DNA of 64,000 nucleotides from Anaeromicropila herbilytica (GTDB lineage: Bacteria > Bacillota > Clostridia > Lachnospirales > Lachnospiraceae), in contig NZ_AP024169.1 of NCBI RefSeq assembly GCF_016591975.1, forward strand, positions 892,001 through 956,000, written 5' to 3'. The notes under the pieces are model-generated. The model searched no databases and was not told the origin of the DNA. It worked only from the letters and a program-made list of their open reading frames with translations. Of the stretch, positions 17,274 through 25,852 are shown in pieces. Each line of letters starts with the position of its first letter. Within the stretch, counting starts at the first letter, position 1. A program made the position numbers and the translations under genes.

Positions 17274-17843
17274 AGAGTTTGATTTCCTTTCGTTTCTTTC
17301 TTGATTCCATAAGACATATTATCGTCTTAATATCAAATTTTCTGATAATCAATGTACCATAGATTCCTTGCATTGATATATGACATATGTCATACTAAAG
17401 AAAATATTATGTGTTGCCCGACAAATGACCTGTTTGGGCGGTAGTCTAGGCAATTTGCACAAAACAGAAAAACTCATGCTTCATTGAATATGTATAAGAA
17501 GTTCTAGTTCTCAGATCATTTTGTGTAAAACATATGCTAGGACAGATAACTCGCTGCGCTCAGACAGATCTGTCCGAGCATATAACACGAAATGATCCGA
17601 GAACAAGATCTTCTAATACATATTCAAAGGCGCAATCGCTTTTTCTGTTTTGTGCAAATTGCCAGGCTAGTTTTTGAAACAGGTCATTTGTGGGACAACT
17701 CATATTATTATTTATTTCTGGAATTAAGATAGAGAAAAGTTTTGAAATAGGCATAACTTCACAAACTCGTAAAAGTTACGACATAAAAGTGAAGTTAGAT
17801 AGAAAGCTATAATAGAATGCATTAATTGTAGACAGGAGACCAA
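17274..17843. other. Divergent spacer, YdcZ pair and Crp-type regulator
   Basis: Apart from the 287-bp palindrome the spacer is AT-rich. TGACATATGTCA (17381-17392) is a short perfect palindrome upstream of the transporters and a possible regulator site. Transcription starts could not be set. Confidence 0.5.
17413..17699. repeat. 287-bp long palindrome, type B copy 1
   Basis: The ends GTTGCCCGACAAATGACC and its imperfect complement (17677-17699) begin an almost full-length inverted repeat. The right half repeats the left in reverse (CACAAAACAGAAAAA against TTTTTCTGTTTTGTG). The turn lies near ACTCGCTGCGCTCAGACAG at 17550. Another copy of equal length is at 53104-53390. No believable gene inside. 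Confidence 0.88.
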
Positions 17844-18539
17844 ATGGAACGAATTCAAGATCAAGCCAAATTAGATTATTATATTAAGAAATATTCCGTT
17901 AATGAGCTTTTTACAAAAGACATGCGAGAATACATGGAATTAGTAAGTTTTAAGAAGAATGAATACCTGATCAGTGATAAGGAAGATGTGTGGGCGCTTA
18001 TGCTTTTGGTAAGCGGTAAGACAAAGGCATTTACCACATTAAGCAATGGAAAGTCACTCTTGCTAAGATTCTATGAAGGATTTCAGATATTAGGGGATCT
18101 AGAAGTTCTTACTTCCAAAGACACATTTACCAATGTTCAAGCAATTGAAGAGACCTATTGTATCGCGATTGCTTTTGAATACGTTAACCTATATCTATTA
18201 GAGGATGCTAAATTCTTAAGGGCTATCTGTAGAGAACTAGGAACAAAGCTTAAAGAATCTAGTAAAAATAGCTCCATCAACTTGTTGTATTCCTTAGAGA
18301 ATCGTTTAGCAAGTTACATCTACACAACGGGAGAGAGAGTAACTCAGTCTGGACATAATAAGATAATCTTTGATGAAAATCTAACGTATATTGCAGAGAT
18401 TCTAGGTACAAGCTACAGACATTTGCTTCGTACACTCAATGTCTTATGTACGAAAGGTGTTCTGAGTAAATGTGGATGTTATTATGAAGTATTGGATGAG
18501 AATACTTTGATGGCGCTATCAGCGGATCTATATCGTTAG
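17844..18539 (+). CDS. Crp/Fnr-family regulator (YeiL-like)
   Basis: 231 residues with ACAGGAGACC before the start. Residues 35-130 form the cyclic-nucleotide-binding jelly roll (VSGKTKAFTTLSNGKSLLLR, LGDLEVLT). Residues 155-225 form the winged helix (ENLTYIAEILGTSYRHLLRT). No Fnr-type Cys cluster is seen, so it is not an obvious Fe-S sensor. It probably controls the divergent YdcZ pair; this is inferred from position. Confidence 0.8.
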   Translation: MERIQDQAKLDYYIKKYSVNELFTKDMREYMELVSFKKNEYLISDKEDVWALMLLVSGKTKAFTTLSNGKSLLLRFYEGFQILGDLEVLTSKDTFTNVQAIEETYCIAIAFEYVNLYLLEDAKFLRAICRELGTKLKESSKNSSINLLYSLENRLASYIYTTGERVTQSGHNKIIFDENLTYIAEILGTSYRHLLRTLNVLCTKGVLSKCGCYYEVLDENTLMALSADLYR

Positions 18540-18650
18540 ATATAGCATAGAATAAAATACTGCAAAGAAAAAAATGGTAATTTATACAATTCACCGCTAT
18601 AATAATAGGTATGATTCATAGAATTATAAATTATCTGCTAGGATAATGTT

Positions 18651-18881
18651 GGGGTCAAATAGCCTTTTATAACTTATAATGTGTATATTGATGTATAATT
18701 ATTAATTTTGGCGTAGTCCGGCCGAAGGTATCGTTTATATTTTGTCAAGACTCATAGTGAAAATAGGAACGTGAGTGAGTATTTTCGCTAGTTCTGAGGC
18801 TTGTAAAAAATATGGTGCCTGAGGGAAAGGTAGCCCAAATTCATAATTATACAGCGATATACACTCAGTACACTTAATTAA
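18651..18881. repeat. MITE-like fold-back element, copy A
   Basis: It begins GGGGTCAAATAGCC and contains the landmarks of the family: GGCGTAGTCCGGCC, TATATTTTGTCAAGACTC, GAGGCTTGTAAAAAATAT, GAAAGGTAGCC and ATACAGCGATATACACTCAG. The right terminus is degraded (AATTAAAGCTA). The two halves are inverted copies of one another. It fills most of the spacer before the MBL gene. Confidence 0.8.
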
Positions 18882-18926
18882 AGCTACTTAACTATTGATT
18901 ATAAAGAGAAAGGAATTATTATTTCA

Positions 18927-19571
18927 ATGAAAATAGAAAAGATTAAAAACAGAAGTGTGGTATATTCCAAGAACATTAATCAAGAATGGGATTTACACAT
19001 TCAAGTCATTCATGGGAGTAAGTATAACTACTTAATTGACACAGGTCTTGGCTCAGAGCATATTAAGCCTATCGTTGAACAGTTGCAACAAGAGAAGAAA
19101 GAAGTTATTGTTATCAATACACATTATCACTGGGATCATATATGGGGAAATTACTTGTTCAAGGATTCTATGATTATTGCTCACAGCAAGTGTAGAGAAA
19201 TCTTAGAAGTGGAATGGGATGAGATACAAGAGAAGTACAAACAGTATATCGAGGGAGAGACACACAAATGTCTGCCTAATCTTACATTTGATACTGAGAT
19301 CTATTTTCCAGAAGACAAGATAAGAATCTTCTATACACCAGGTCATTCCGCGGACTGCATAAGCGTGCTTGATGAAGTAGATAAAGTATTAAATGTTGGC
19401 GATAACATAGGGGATACCGTAGAGGAGATTGTTCCGAGCCTTGCATGCGATAAGAGTGTATATCGAGAAAGCTTGTTAAGGTATAAGGAGTTGGACTTTG
19501 ATACAGTGATATCGGGGCATAATGTGGTGTTAGATAAAGGTGTTGTTGATCGGATATTAAATCTTTTGTAA
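18927..19571 (+). CDS. MBL-fold metallo-hydrolase
   Basis: 214 residues. The metal motif THYHWDHIWGNYLF (HxHxDH), TPGHSADCIS and the later GDNIGD and SGHNVV give all metal-binding positions of the metallo-beta-lactamase fold. Small, glyoxalase II-like in layout. Cytoplasmic. Substrate not deducible. It stands alone, with a MITE before and a terminator after. Confidence 0.8.
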   Translation: MKIEKIKNRSVVYSKNINQEWDLHIQVIHGSKYNYLIDTGLGSEHIKPIVEQLQQEKKEVIVINTHYHWDHIWGNYLFKDSMIIAHSKCREILEVEWDEIQEKYKQYIEGETHKCLPNLTFDTEIYFPEDKIRIFYTPGHSADCISVLDEVDKVLNVGDNIGDTVEEIVPSLACDKSVYRESLLRYKELDFDTVISGHNVVLDKGVVDRILNLL

Positions 19572-19628
19572 TGTTTTATTTATTTTAGATTTAATATATT
19601 TTGAGCATTTATCATAGTATAAGAGTTG

Positions 19629-19655
19629 GAAGGGTTTTGATACCCTTCTTTATTT
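19629..19655 (+). terminator. Terminator after the MBL gene
   Basis: GAAGGGT and ACCCTTC stem followed by TTTATTT. Confidence 0.7.
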
Positions 19656-19842
19656 ATAATCTGTTATAAAAATCTGCACTCAATTCTTTTACTTTAGTGG
19701 GAAAATAATTATTTTATCAAAACATATCTCTACATATATGTTCCATAAGAATAAAATGGATTGTATTTCTGAATAAACTTTACTTGTGGGATGGGAAATG
19801 ATAAAATATAGAAATAAAAGGAAAAAAATACAAATAACTACA

Positions 19843-19884
19843 AAAAGGTAGCAAAATAGAACTTTTATTTTGCTACCTTTTTTT
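19843..19884 (+). terminator. Terminator hairpin directly before the ABC operon
   Basis: AAAAGGTAGCAAAATA pairs with TATTTTGCTACCTTTT, followed by more T. It ends only 22 bases before the ATG at 19906, leaving room for GAAAGGGGAAA but not for a promoter. So it sits in the leader and looks like an attenuator. No T-box or riboswitch fold was recognised upstream. Confidence 0.75.
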
Positions 19885-19905
19885 GAATAAAGAAAGGGGA
19901 AATAT

Positions 19906-22257
19906 ATGAAACGTAAAGCAGTAATTCCGTTGTTAATTGTTCTTCTAATTGTTATCTGGGGAGGGGGCTTCTATTTATATCAGAAAACACAAGATAAATC
20001 AGAAGCAATTAGTAAAAACAAAAACAACAAATCAACAACCAAGGAAGTAACAAAAACTAATATCTCAGATAATCAAGAAGTAGTTTTAAAAGATGCACCT
20101 AAAAAGTACGTATATGATGAAACAAAAGGAAAAGAGAGAAGTTTTTATGCGGATACATCAATATTTGCAGAGTTCCAAAAGTTTAATCAAAAAGTTGCAT
20201 ACTGTGATGATAAAGATGATATTGCATATTATTCAGTAGAAGACAAAACTCTCTTTAAGAAATACAGTAAAACGAATGATATACTGGAAGTTGGTGGAAG
20301 TCATATATTAGGTACAACGATTGATTATAATGGTACACTTTGGGGATGGTACATAAATCAACAGACGTTAGAATGGAATGTAATATCTTTTGATCAGGGC
20401 ATAAAGCATAAGATACACTTAGATAACGATAAGTTAAAAAAAGAATACAAAAAATTATGGAATGGAAAAGTGCTATTAGGTAAAAACAATATATATTTAT
20501 TAGGAGTTATACCAGAAACAAGTAAAAAAATGTTTTTTATATTTGATAAGACAGGAAAATTATTAAAAGAAGATAGTACAATTAAGGATATGGAACTTAT
20601 TTCGAATGGAGAGTTAGTCTCAATAGATAATAAATATGGTATTATGAGGTGGATATGTGATGGAGATTCCATCATTACAGAAGATTTAGGTATAATAGAT
20701 AACTTTGGACCAAGAGATTTATCCTATGATAATGCTAATCAACAGTTATATATAAGAGGTAATGAAGGAATTCGTAGATATGATATTAATAATATGAATG
20801 AGTTTGAAACTGTATTTGATTTTGCAGTGGATACGAGTATTAAAGATACTAGGACAATAACGCAGTTTACTGCTCAGGAAGGGAAGATATATCTTTTGGA
20901 GGAAATCTGGGTAAAAGATAAGTCAGGACACTTCAGTGGTAAATTTAGAATATATACATATACGCCTAAGAAAGCAGAAAAGAAAGAGAGTTCAATTACT
21001 TTAACAGTTCCTTATAAGATGAATTTCTTAGAGGAGGCAGTGAAACTATATGAGAAGAAATATCCAGAAAGAGAAGTAAAGATTGAGGCTGCATACAATT
21101 CAGCAAGTGAGTTTAGTAATGATTTTAATAACTATGCAGACCGTATGATGACTAAGATTCTGACAGGGGATTATGGTGATCTTATTATATCTAGTCATGG
21201 ACTTAAGTTTACGCCATTACTACGTACAGACGCTTATATGGATTTAACAGAATGGATTAAGAAAGTTCCTTGCTATGATGATTTGAATCAAAGTGCATTG
21301 AATGCGCTAAAGATAGATGGTCACCTAAGAGCACTTCCGTTAGGAATTAATTTATACTATTATGGTATCAATAAAGAGTTAGCAAAGGAAGTTGGAATAA
21401 CGGATTATTCTAAGCTTACGTGGAATGATTTATTAGATATCGCGCTTAAATGGCATGCAGAAGGTAAAACAAATCATACAATATTAGGCGTAGGTGTTTC
21501 AGGATTTGATCAACTTGATCAAATGATTAATAATAATGTGAATGAGCTAATTAATATGAAAGAAAAGAAATGTAATCTGAATCAGGACTGGTTTAAGGAA
21601 CTTGTGAAAAAATGGAAACAAGTATCTGATTATGGAGTTCTCTATGGTTATAATGAAAAAGATCTCGATGTAAAACTAGATGATAAGGCATCAATTATGA
21701 TTAATGGCTTTGAGAAAGGTGCATTATTACAAACTTATTCTAGAAGGGATCTTACGAATAATTGGAATTGGAATGATCCAAGTTTTGAAACATCACAATA
21801 TTATAAGACAAATGATGTAATTGGTGCAACGCAAGAGTATTTACCAGGAATATGTGGAGAAAAATCGGAGAATTATTGCAGTATCCCATCAATCATGCTT
21901 TCCGTTAATGATCAGAGCAAGAAAAAGGAGGAAGCGCTACAGTTTATGGAATTCCTTCTTGAAGATGAGGTTCAGAGTCTAGATTCATTATGGGGTATTC
22001 CTTTAAATCTAAAAGTGGATAAGAAGTTATGGAAGAAAAATACAAAGAGAGATGAATGGAAGGTAGCATCAGAACAAAAATATAATGAATATTATGATAT
22101 GCTATCGAAGAACTATGACAAAATTGATACCTTATATCCAAACGAATATACGCATTATATAAGTGGACCAATGCAAGACTATGTAGATGGAAAGATTACA
22201 TTAGACCAAGCAATAAAGAAAGCAGAACAGGATGTATGGTTACATCTGAATGAATAA
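19906..22257 (+). CDS. ABC transporter substrate-binding protein with an extra N-terminal domain
   Basis: 783 residues. One N-terminal membrane segment (6-25) without a lipobox anchors it outside. Residues about 65-350 show repeating strand-turn units (YSVEDKTLFKKYSKTND, FIFDKTGKLLKEDS, IRRYDINNMNEFET) like a beta-propeller. Residues about 365-770 are a family 1 solute-binding domain (MNFLEEAVKLYEKKYPEREV, GDLIISSHG, ALPLGINLYYYGIN). Family 1 proteins normally have 420-550 residues, so the front domain is unusual. With the permeases downstream it should import a sugar or oligosaccharide. Confidence 0.82.
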   Translation: MKRKAVIPLLIVLLIVIWGGGFYLYQKTQDKSEAISKNKNNKSTTKEVTKTNISDNQEVVLKDAPKKYVYDETKGKERSFYADTSIFAEFQKFNQKVAYCDDKDDIAYYSVEDKTLFKKYSKTNDILEVGGSHILGTTIDYNGTLWGWYINQQTLEWNVISFDQGIKHKIHLDNDKLKKEYKKLWNGKVLLGKNNIYLLGVIPETSKKMFFIFDKTGKLLKEDSTIKDMELISNGELVSIDNKYGIMRWICDGDSIITEDLGIIDNFGPRDLSYDNANQQLYIRGNEGIRRYDINNMNEFETVFDFAVDTSIKDTRTITQFTAQEGKIYLLEEIWVKDKSGHFSGKFRIYTYTPKKAEKKESSITLTVPYKMNFLEEAVKLYEKKYPEREVKIEAAYNSASEFSNDFNNYADRMMTKILTGDYGDLIISSHGLKFTPLLRTDAYMDLTEWIKKVPCYDDLNQSALNALKIDGHLRALPLGINLYYYGINKELAKEVGITDYSKLTWNDLLDIALKWHAEGKTNHTILGVGVSGFDQLDQMINNNVNELINMKEKKCNLNQDWFKELVKKWKQVSDYGVLYGYNEKDLDVKLDDKASIMINGFEKGALLQTYSRRDLTNNWNWNDPSFETSQYYKTNDVIGATQEYLPGICGEKSENYCSIPSIMLSVNDQSKKKEEALQFMEFLLEDEVQSLDSLWGIPLNLKVDKKLWKKNTKRDEWKVASEQKYNEYYDMLSKNYDKIDTLYPNEYTHYISGPMQDYVDGKITLDQAIKKAEQDVWLHLNE

Positions 22258-22276
22258 ATAGAAAGAGGGGAATCCA

Positions 22277-23128
22277 TTGAAAAAAAGAATCGGAGTGAAA
22301 AAGCATCATGGAGAGAATTACCTCTTGCTGGGATTTGTCGGTATCTGCATATTCTATATATTACCATTTATTAGAAGTTTAGCATATACCTTTACTCAAG
22401 GAGTATCGGTAAAAAGATTTGTTGGAGTACAGAATTTTATAGATTTATTTCATAACCCTGTTTTTATACAGGCGGTTAAGAATACAGGTATATTCATAGG
22501 TGTACTAGTTCCACTGTTACTATTTTTATCATTAACCATCAGCTACATGATGCTGGGGAAAAAGAGTGCTCTAATTCGTGTGATATTACTAACTCCGTTA
22601 GTAATACCATCGGCAACCTTAGTATTATGTGTGGAACAATTATTGGGGAATCAGGGATTGGTGAATCGAATCTTAACTAGTTTCGGAATTGGAACAGTGG
22701 ATTTTATGAATCATCATGCGTTTCTGGTTATAGGATTTATCTATCTATTAAAGAATACAGGATATATGATTGTAATACTGAATGGAGCCATGACAGCAGT
22801 ACCTGGGGAATATAAAGATATTTATCGAATTGATTCCGATTCGAATATGGGATTTTTATTTCGCATTATGCTTCCACAGATTCTTCCACTGTTAATCTTT
22901 GTTGTAATCTTGGCAGTAATGAATGGATTAAAAATATATCGGGAGATCTATACCATCTATGGAGAGACACCACCACTTGATATCTATATGTTGCAACATT
23001 TTATGAACAATAATTTCCTGAATCTAAACTATCAGAGGTTATGTACAGCAGCCTTTATTGTAATTGCAATCTTATCGGTATTTATTGTAGGATTATTAAA
23101 AATTCAAGATCGTGTTCGTGTGGAATAG
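22277..23128 (+). CDS. Sugar-type ABC transporter permease (MalF class)
   Basis: 283 residues from a TTG start behind AGAGGGGAA. Six membrane segments. The EAA loop near residue 175 reads GEYKDIYRIDSDSNMGFLFR then IMLPQILPLL, with YRIDSD in place of the usual A-IDGA. It starts 19 bases after the binding-protein gene. Confidence 0.85.
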   Translation: MKKRIGVKKHHGENYLLLGFVGICIFYILPFIRSLAYTFTQGVSVKRFVGVQNFIDLFHNPVFIQAVKNTGIFIGVLVPLLLFLSLTISYMMLGKKSALIRVILLTPLVIPSATLVLCVEQLLGNQGLVNRILTSFGIGTVDFMNHHAFLVIGFIYLLKNTGYMIVILNGAMTAVPGEYKDIYRIDSDSNMGFLFRIMLPQILPLLIFVVILAVMNGLKIYREIYTIYGETPPLDIYMLQHFMNNNFLNLNYQRLCTAAFIVIAILSVFIVGLLKIQDRVRVE

Positions 23129-23139
23129 GGGGTGGCGTA

Positions 23140-23943
23140 TTGAATAAAAAGTTATGTAAATCAATAGGAAAGAATATTGTAATAGGGTGTATTGCTATTA
23201 TTTGTGTATTTCCAATTATCATGTTAACCTTGCGATCTTTTATGCCTTACAATGAATTGTATAGTAATTTTCATCTGTTCCCTAAAAGGTGGTCAATTAT
23301 TGGATATGAAAAAATAATATTGATGGATTATCAATATTATATCCACTTTTGGAACTCAGTGTTCTATACTGTCTGCATTTTGATAGGAAGCCTAATCATA
23401 AGCATTCTAGCTGGATATGGATTTAGTTGTTTTGAGTTTCCAGGGAAAAGGATTCTATTTGTATTTTACATAGTGCTCATGCTATTACCGTTTCAAGCAA
23501 CGGTAGTTCCACAATATCTAACCATACATTCTCTCGGGTTATTGAATCATAGAGCAGGTGTTATCTTACCGAACTTATTTGCTACCTTTGGAACCATCTT
23601 GATGACACAATATATGCAGGGAATTGATTCGGAACTGTTAGACGCAGGTAAAATAGATGGATTATCTGGGTTTCGATTATTTCGTAAGTTAGTAGTACCC
23701 TTATGTAAACCAGCCATTTCAGCTTATATTGTTCTTGAATTTATCGATTTATGGAATATGATTGAACAACCTAAGATCTTCTTAAGTAATATTCAGTTAT
23801 ATCCACTTTCTCTGAGGTTGGGTAATATATCAAATGAAGGAATCTTAGCAGGAGGAATTATATTTAGTATATTGCCATTGCTGATTTTTCGATATTTTCG
23901 CGATGATATGATAGAGGGAATTAGTCTAAGTGTAATTAAGTAA
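23140..23943 (+). CDS. Sugar-type ABC transporter permease (MalG class)
   Basis: 267 residues. The TTG at 23140 is chosen because AGGGGGTGG precedes it and it follows the previous stop by 11 bases; longer forms would overlap the upstream gene. Six membrane segments. EAA loop DAGKIDGLSGFRLFRKLVVP then LCKPAIS. Start sequence LNKKLCKSIGK. It completes the permease pair. No ATPase gene is in the operon, so a shared MsmX-type ATPase may serve. Confidence 0.85.
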   Translation: MNKKLCKSIGKNIVIGCIAIICVFPIIMLTLRSFMPYNELYSNFHLFPKRWSIIGYEKIILMDYQYYIHFWNSVFYTVCILIGSLIISILAGYGFSCFEFPGKRILFVFYIVLMLLPFQATVVPQYLTIHSLGLLNHRAGVILPNLFATFGTILMTQYMQGIDSELLDAGKIDGLSGFRLFRKLVVPLCKPAISAYIVLEFIDLWNMIEQPKIFLSNIQLYPLSLRLGNISNEGILAGGIIFSILPLLIFRYFRDDMIEGISLSVIK

Positions 23944-24143
23944 TTCAATGACAAAAGCCTTATTTAGTTTACTGAGTGTATATCGCTGTATTATTATGAA
24001 TTTTAGCTACCTTTCCCTCAAGCATCATATTTTTTACAAGCCTCAGAACAAGTGACAAGTTTATGTATAAACTTTACTCACTTACGTTCCTATTCTCACT
24101 TTAAGTCTTGACAAAATATAAACAATACTTTCGGCCGGACTAC

Positions 24144-25696
24144 CAATGTCGTCAACTTAAGAATTTACAATTTAATACTGTATAAAAAATAAACATAATT
24201 TTGTTTATAATGCAAATTGACAAACAAATGTTTGCTCCAAAATTTTAATAGATACATTTTTACTATTAAATTTTGGAGGACTTCATATTATGATTAAAAA
24301 AATATCATCTTTATTAAAATCAGTTAATAACCTTATTACTAGCGAAGAGTTTATTGAAAAACATAGGATTAATCAAAAAAGCTTTAATCGTAATCGAAAA
24401 TTAACTTTTAAGGATATTATTTTATTCCTTTTAAGTCAGCCACAAAAATCTTTATCTGTGGCTCTTTCCGATTACATAGATTCTTCAAACCTTGCAATTG
24501 ACTCAATTTCAAAACAGGCTTTTTCAAAAGCTCGCTTTAAAATTAAACCTGATGCTTTTCGTGAAATTTTTCTAATGACTACTGATGTTAATAAAACAAG
24601 ATCAAACCTTAATACTTGGAATGGTCACCCTGTATTAGCGATTGATGGTACTTCATTGCAGATTCCTAACACAAAAGAAAATCAAACTTATTATGGTTCT
24701 AAAAAAAATCAATATGACCCTGTCGCTCTGGCTTCTGCTTCGGCTTTGTATGATGTTTTGAATGATAACTTACTTAATACAAAACTCGTTCATTATCGTA
24801 CTTCTGAATTAGTTCAAGCCCAAACATTAATCGATGAATTTAATTTAAATCAAGTTCACGGAGAGAAAGCACCAATTATTATTTTTGATAGAGGTTATCC
24901 ATCTAGAAAACTCTATGCGCAACTTCAAGAAAAGCAATGTTTCTTTGTAATGAGACATAAAACAAAGTCCCATGGTGCGTTAAAAGCGGTATATCAATGT
25001 AATTATGGTGATACTTCAATACAGTATTCTCATAACGACTGTTCCTATCCGCTAAGAGTTATAAAGTTTGATTTGCCATCAGGCTTACAAGAGACACTTG
25101 TTACAAATCTTTTTGACCCCAATATAACTGTTGAAATGTTTAAAGAACTATATTTTATAAGGTGGGGGATTGAAACGAAATATCGTGAAGTCAAATCGAT
25201 ATTAAAGCTAGAAAATTTTATGGGCATAAAACCGGAAGCAATTGAACAGGAATTTTATGCTGCGATGTTTGCTTCAAACCTATTATCAATGTTTGCTTCT
25301 GTTTGCAATGAAGAAATATCTAATATTCAACAGGAAACAAAGAAAACAACATGTTATAAAACAAATAGAAATATTCTAGTAAACTATCTTTTTAATAAGC
25401 TATATACTTTGATTTGTAACTATCGTATTGCTAAAAAGGTTATTAATAATTTGATAAAAATAGGTATAAAAAATCGCTCACAAGTACGTACAAACCGTTC
25501 TTATGAGCGAAAGAAAATGCGAAGCAGGATGAAGTTCTCCCAGAACACAAAATCCACTTTATAATATACATTATAAAATGAAAAACTGCTCGCTCATATA
25601 GTTTACACTATTTTTATAAATAATCAAATATGATGTTTTATTTTTGTACAATTTTTTGTAACCTTTTTTACTACAAGTGTTAAGTTGACGACATTG
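24144..25696 (+). mobile_element. Complete IS4-family insertion sequence (1553 bp)
   Basis: Perfect 17-bp terminal inverted repeats CAATGTCGTCAACTTAA (24144-24160; complement 25680-25696). A 10-bp direct repeat GCCGGACTAC lies at both sides (24134-24143 and 25697-25706). That length is normal for IS4-family targets. One intact transposase gene inside. All hallmarks suggest a recent and possibly active insertion. Confidence 0.95.
24290..25564 (+). CDS. IS4-family DDE transposase
   Basis: 424 residues with TTTGGAGGA ahead. First catalytic Asp in LAIDGTSLQIPN, second in IIFDRGYPSRKL, and the third motif YFIRWGIETKYREVK, which fits the IS4 signature Y-(2)-R-(3)-E-(6)-K exactly. The frame is complete. 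Confidence 0.95.
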   Translation: MIKKISSLLKSVNNLITSEEFIEKHRINQKSFNRNRKLTFKDIILFLLSQPQKSLSVALSDYIDSSNLAIDSISKQAFSKARFKIKPDAFREIFLMTTDVNKTRSNLNTWNGHPVLAIDGTSLQIPNTKENQTYYGSKKNQYDPVALASASALYDVLNDNLLNTKLVHYRTSELVQAQTLIDEFNLNQVHGEKAPIIIFDRGYPSRKLYAQLQEKQCFFVMRHKTKSHGALKAVYQCNYGDTSIQYSHNDCSYPLRVIKFDLPSGLQETLVTNLFDPNITVEMFKELYFIRWGIETKYREVKSILKLENFMGIKPEAIEQEFYAAMFASNLLSMFASVCNEEISNIQQETKKTTCYKTNRNILVNYLFNKLYTLICNYRIAKKVINNLIKIGIKNRSQVRTNRSYERKKMRSRMKFSQNTKSTL

Positions 25697-25852
25697 GCCG
25701 GACTACGCAAAAATTAATAATGATACATCAATATACACAATGTAGGTTTTGAAAGGCTTTTGACTATCAAATTATTAAATAAGGAAAATGCAAATGATTT
25801 AGAAAATAAAATCTTCAATAGAACATCAAATATTGAAAGGCAAGGGTATCAA

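Larger units (their letters stand above)
23950..25765. repeat. MITE-like fold-back element, copy B, split by an IS
   Basis: Left part 23950-24143 starts GACAAAAGCC and contains GTGTATATCGCTGTAT, TTTTACAAGCCTC and ACAATACTTTCGGCCGGACTAC. The right part 25697-25765 continues GCCGGACTACGC and ends AAAGGCTTTTGAC. The orientation is opposite to copy A. The IS4-family element divides it. Confidence 0.85.

Noticed and set aside
17560..17754. Open frame on the minus strand
   Set aside because: It falls in the right arm of a long palindrome and is not kept as a frame in the other copy.
19843..19884. Possible T-box or riboswitch before the importer
   Set aside because: Only the terminator hairpin is visible; no T-box sequence or antiterminator partner was recognised.
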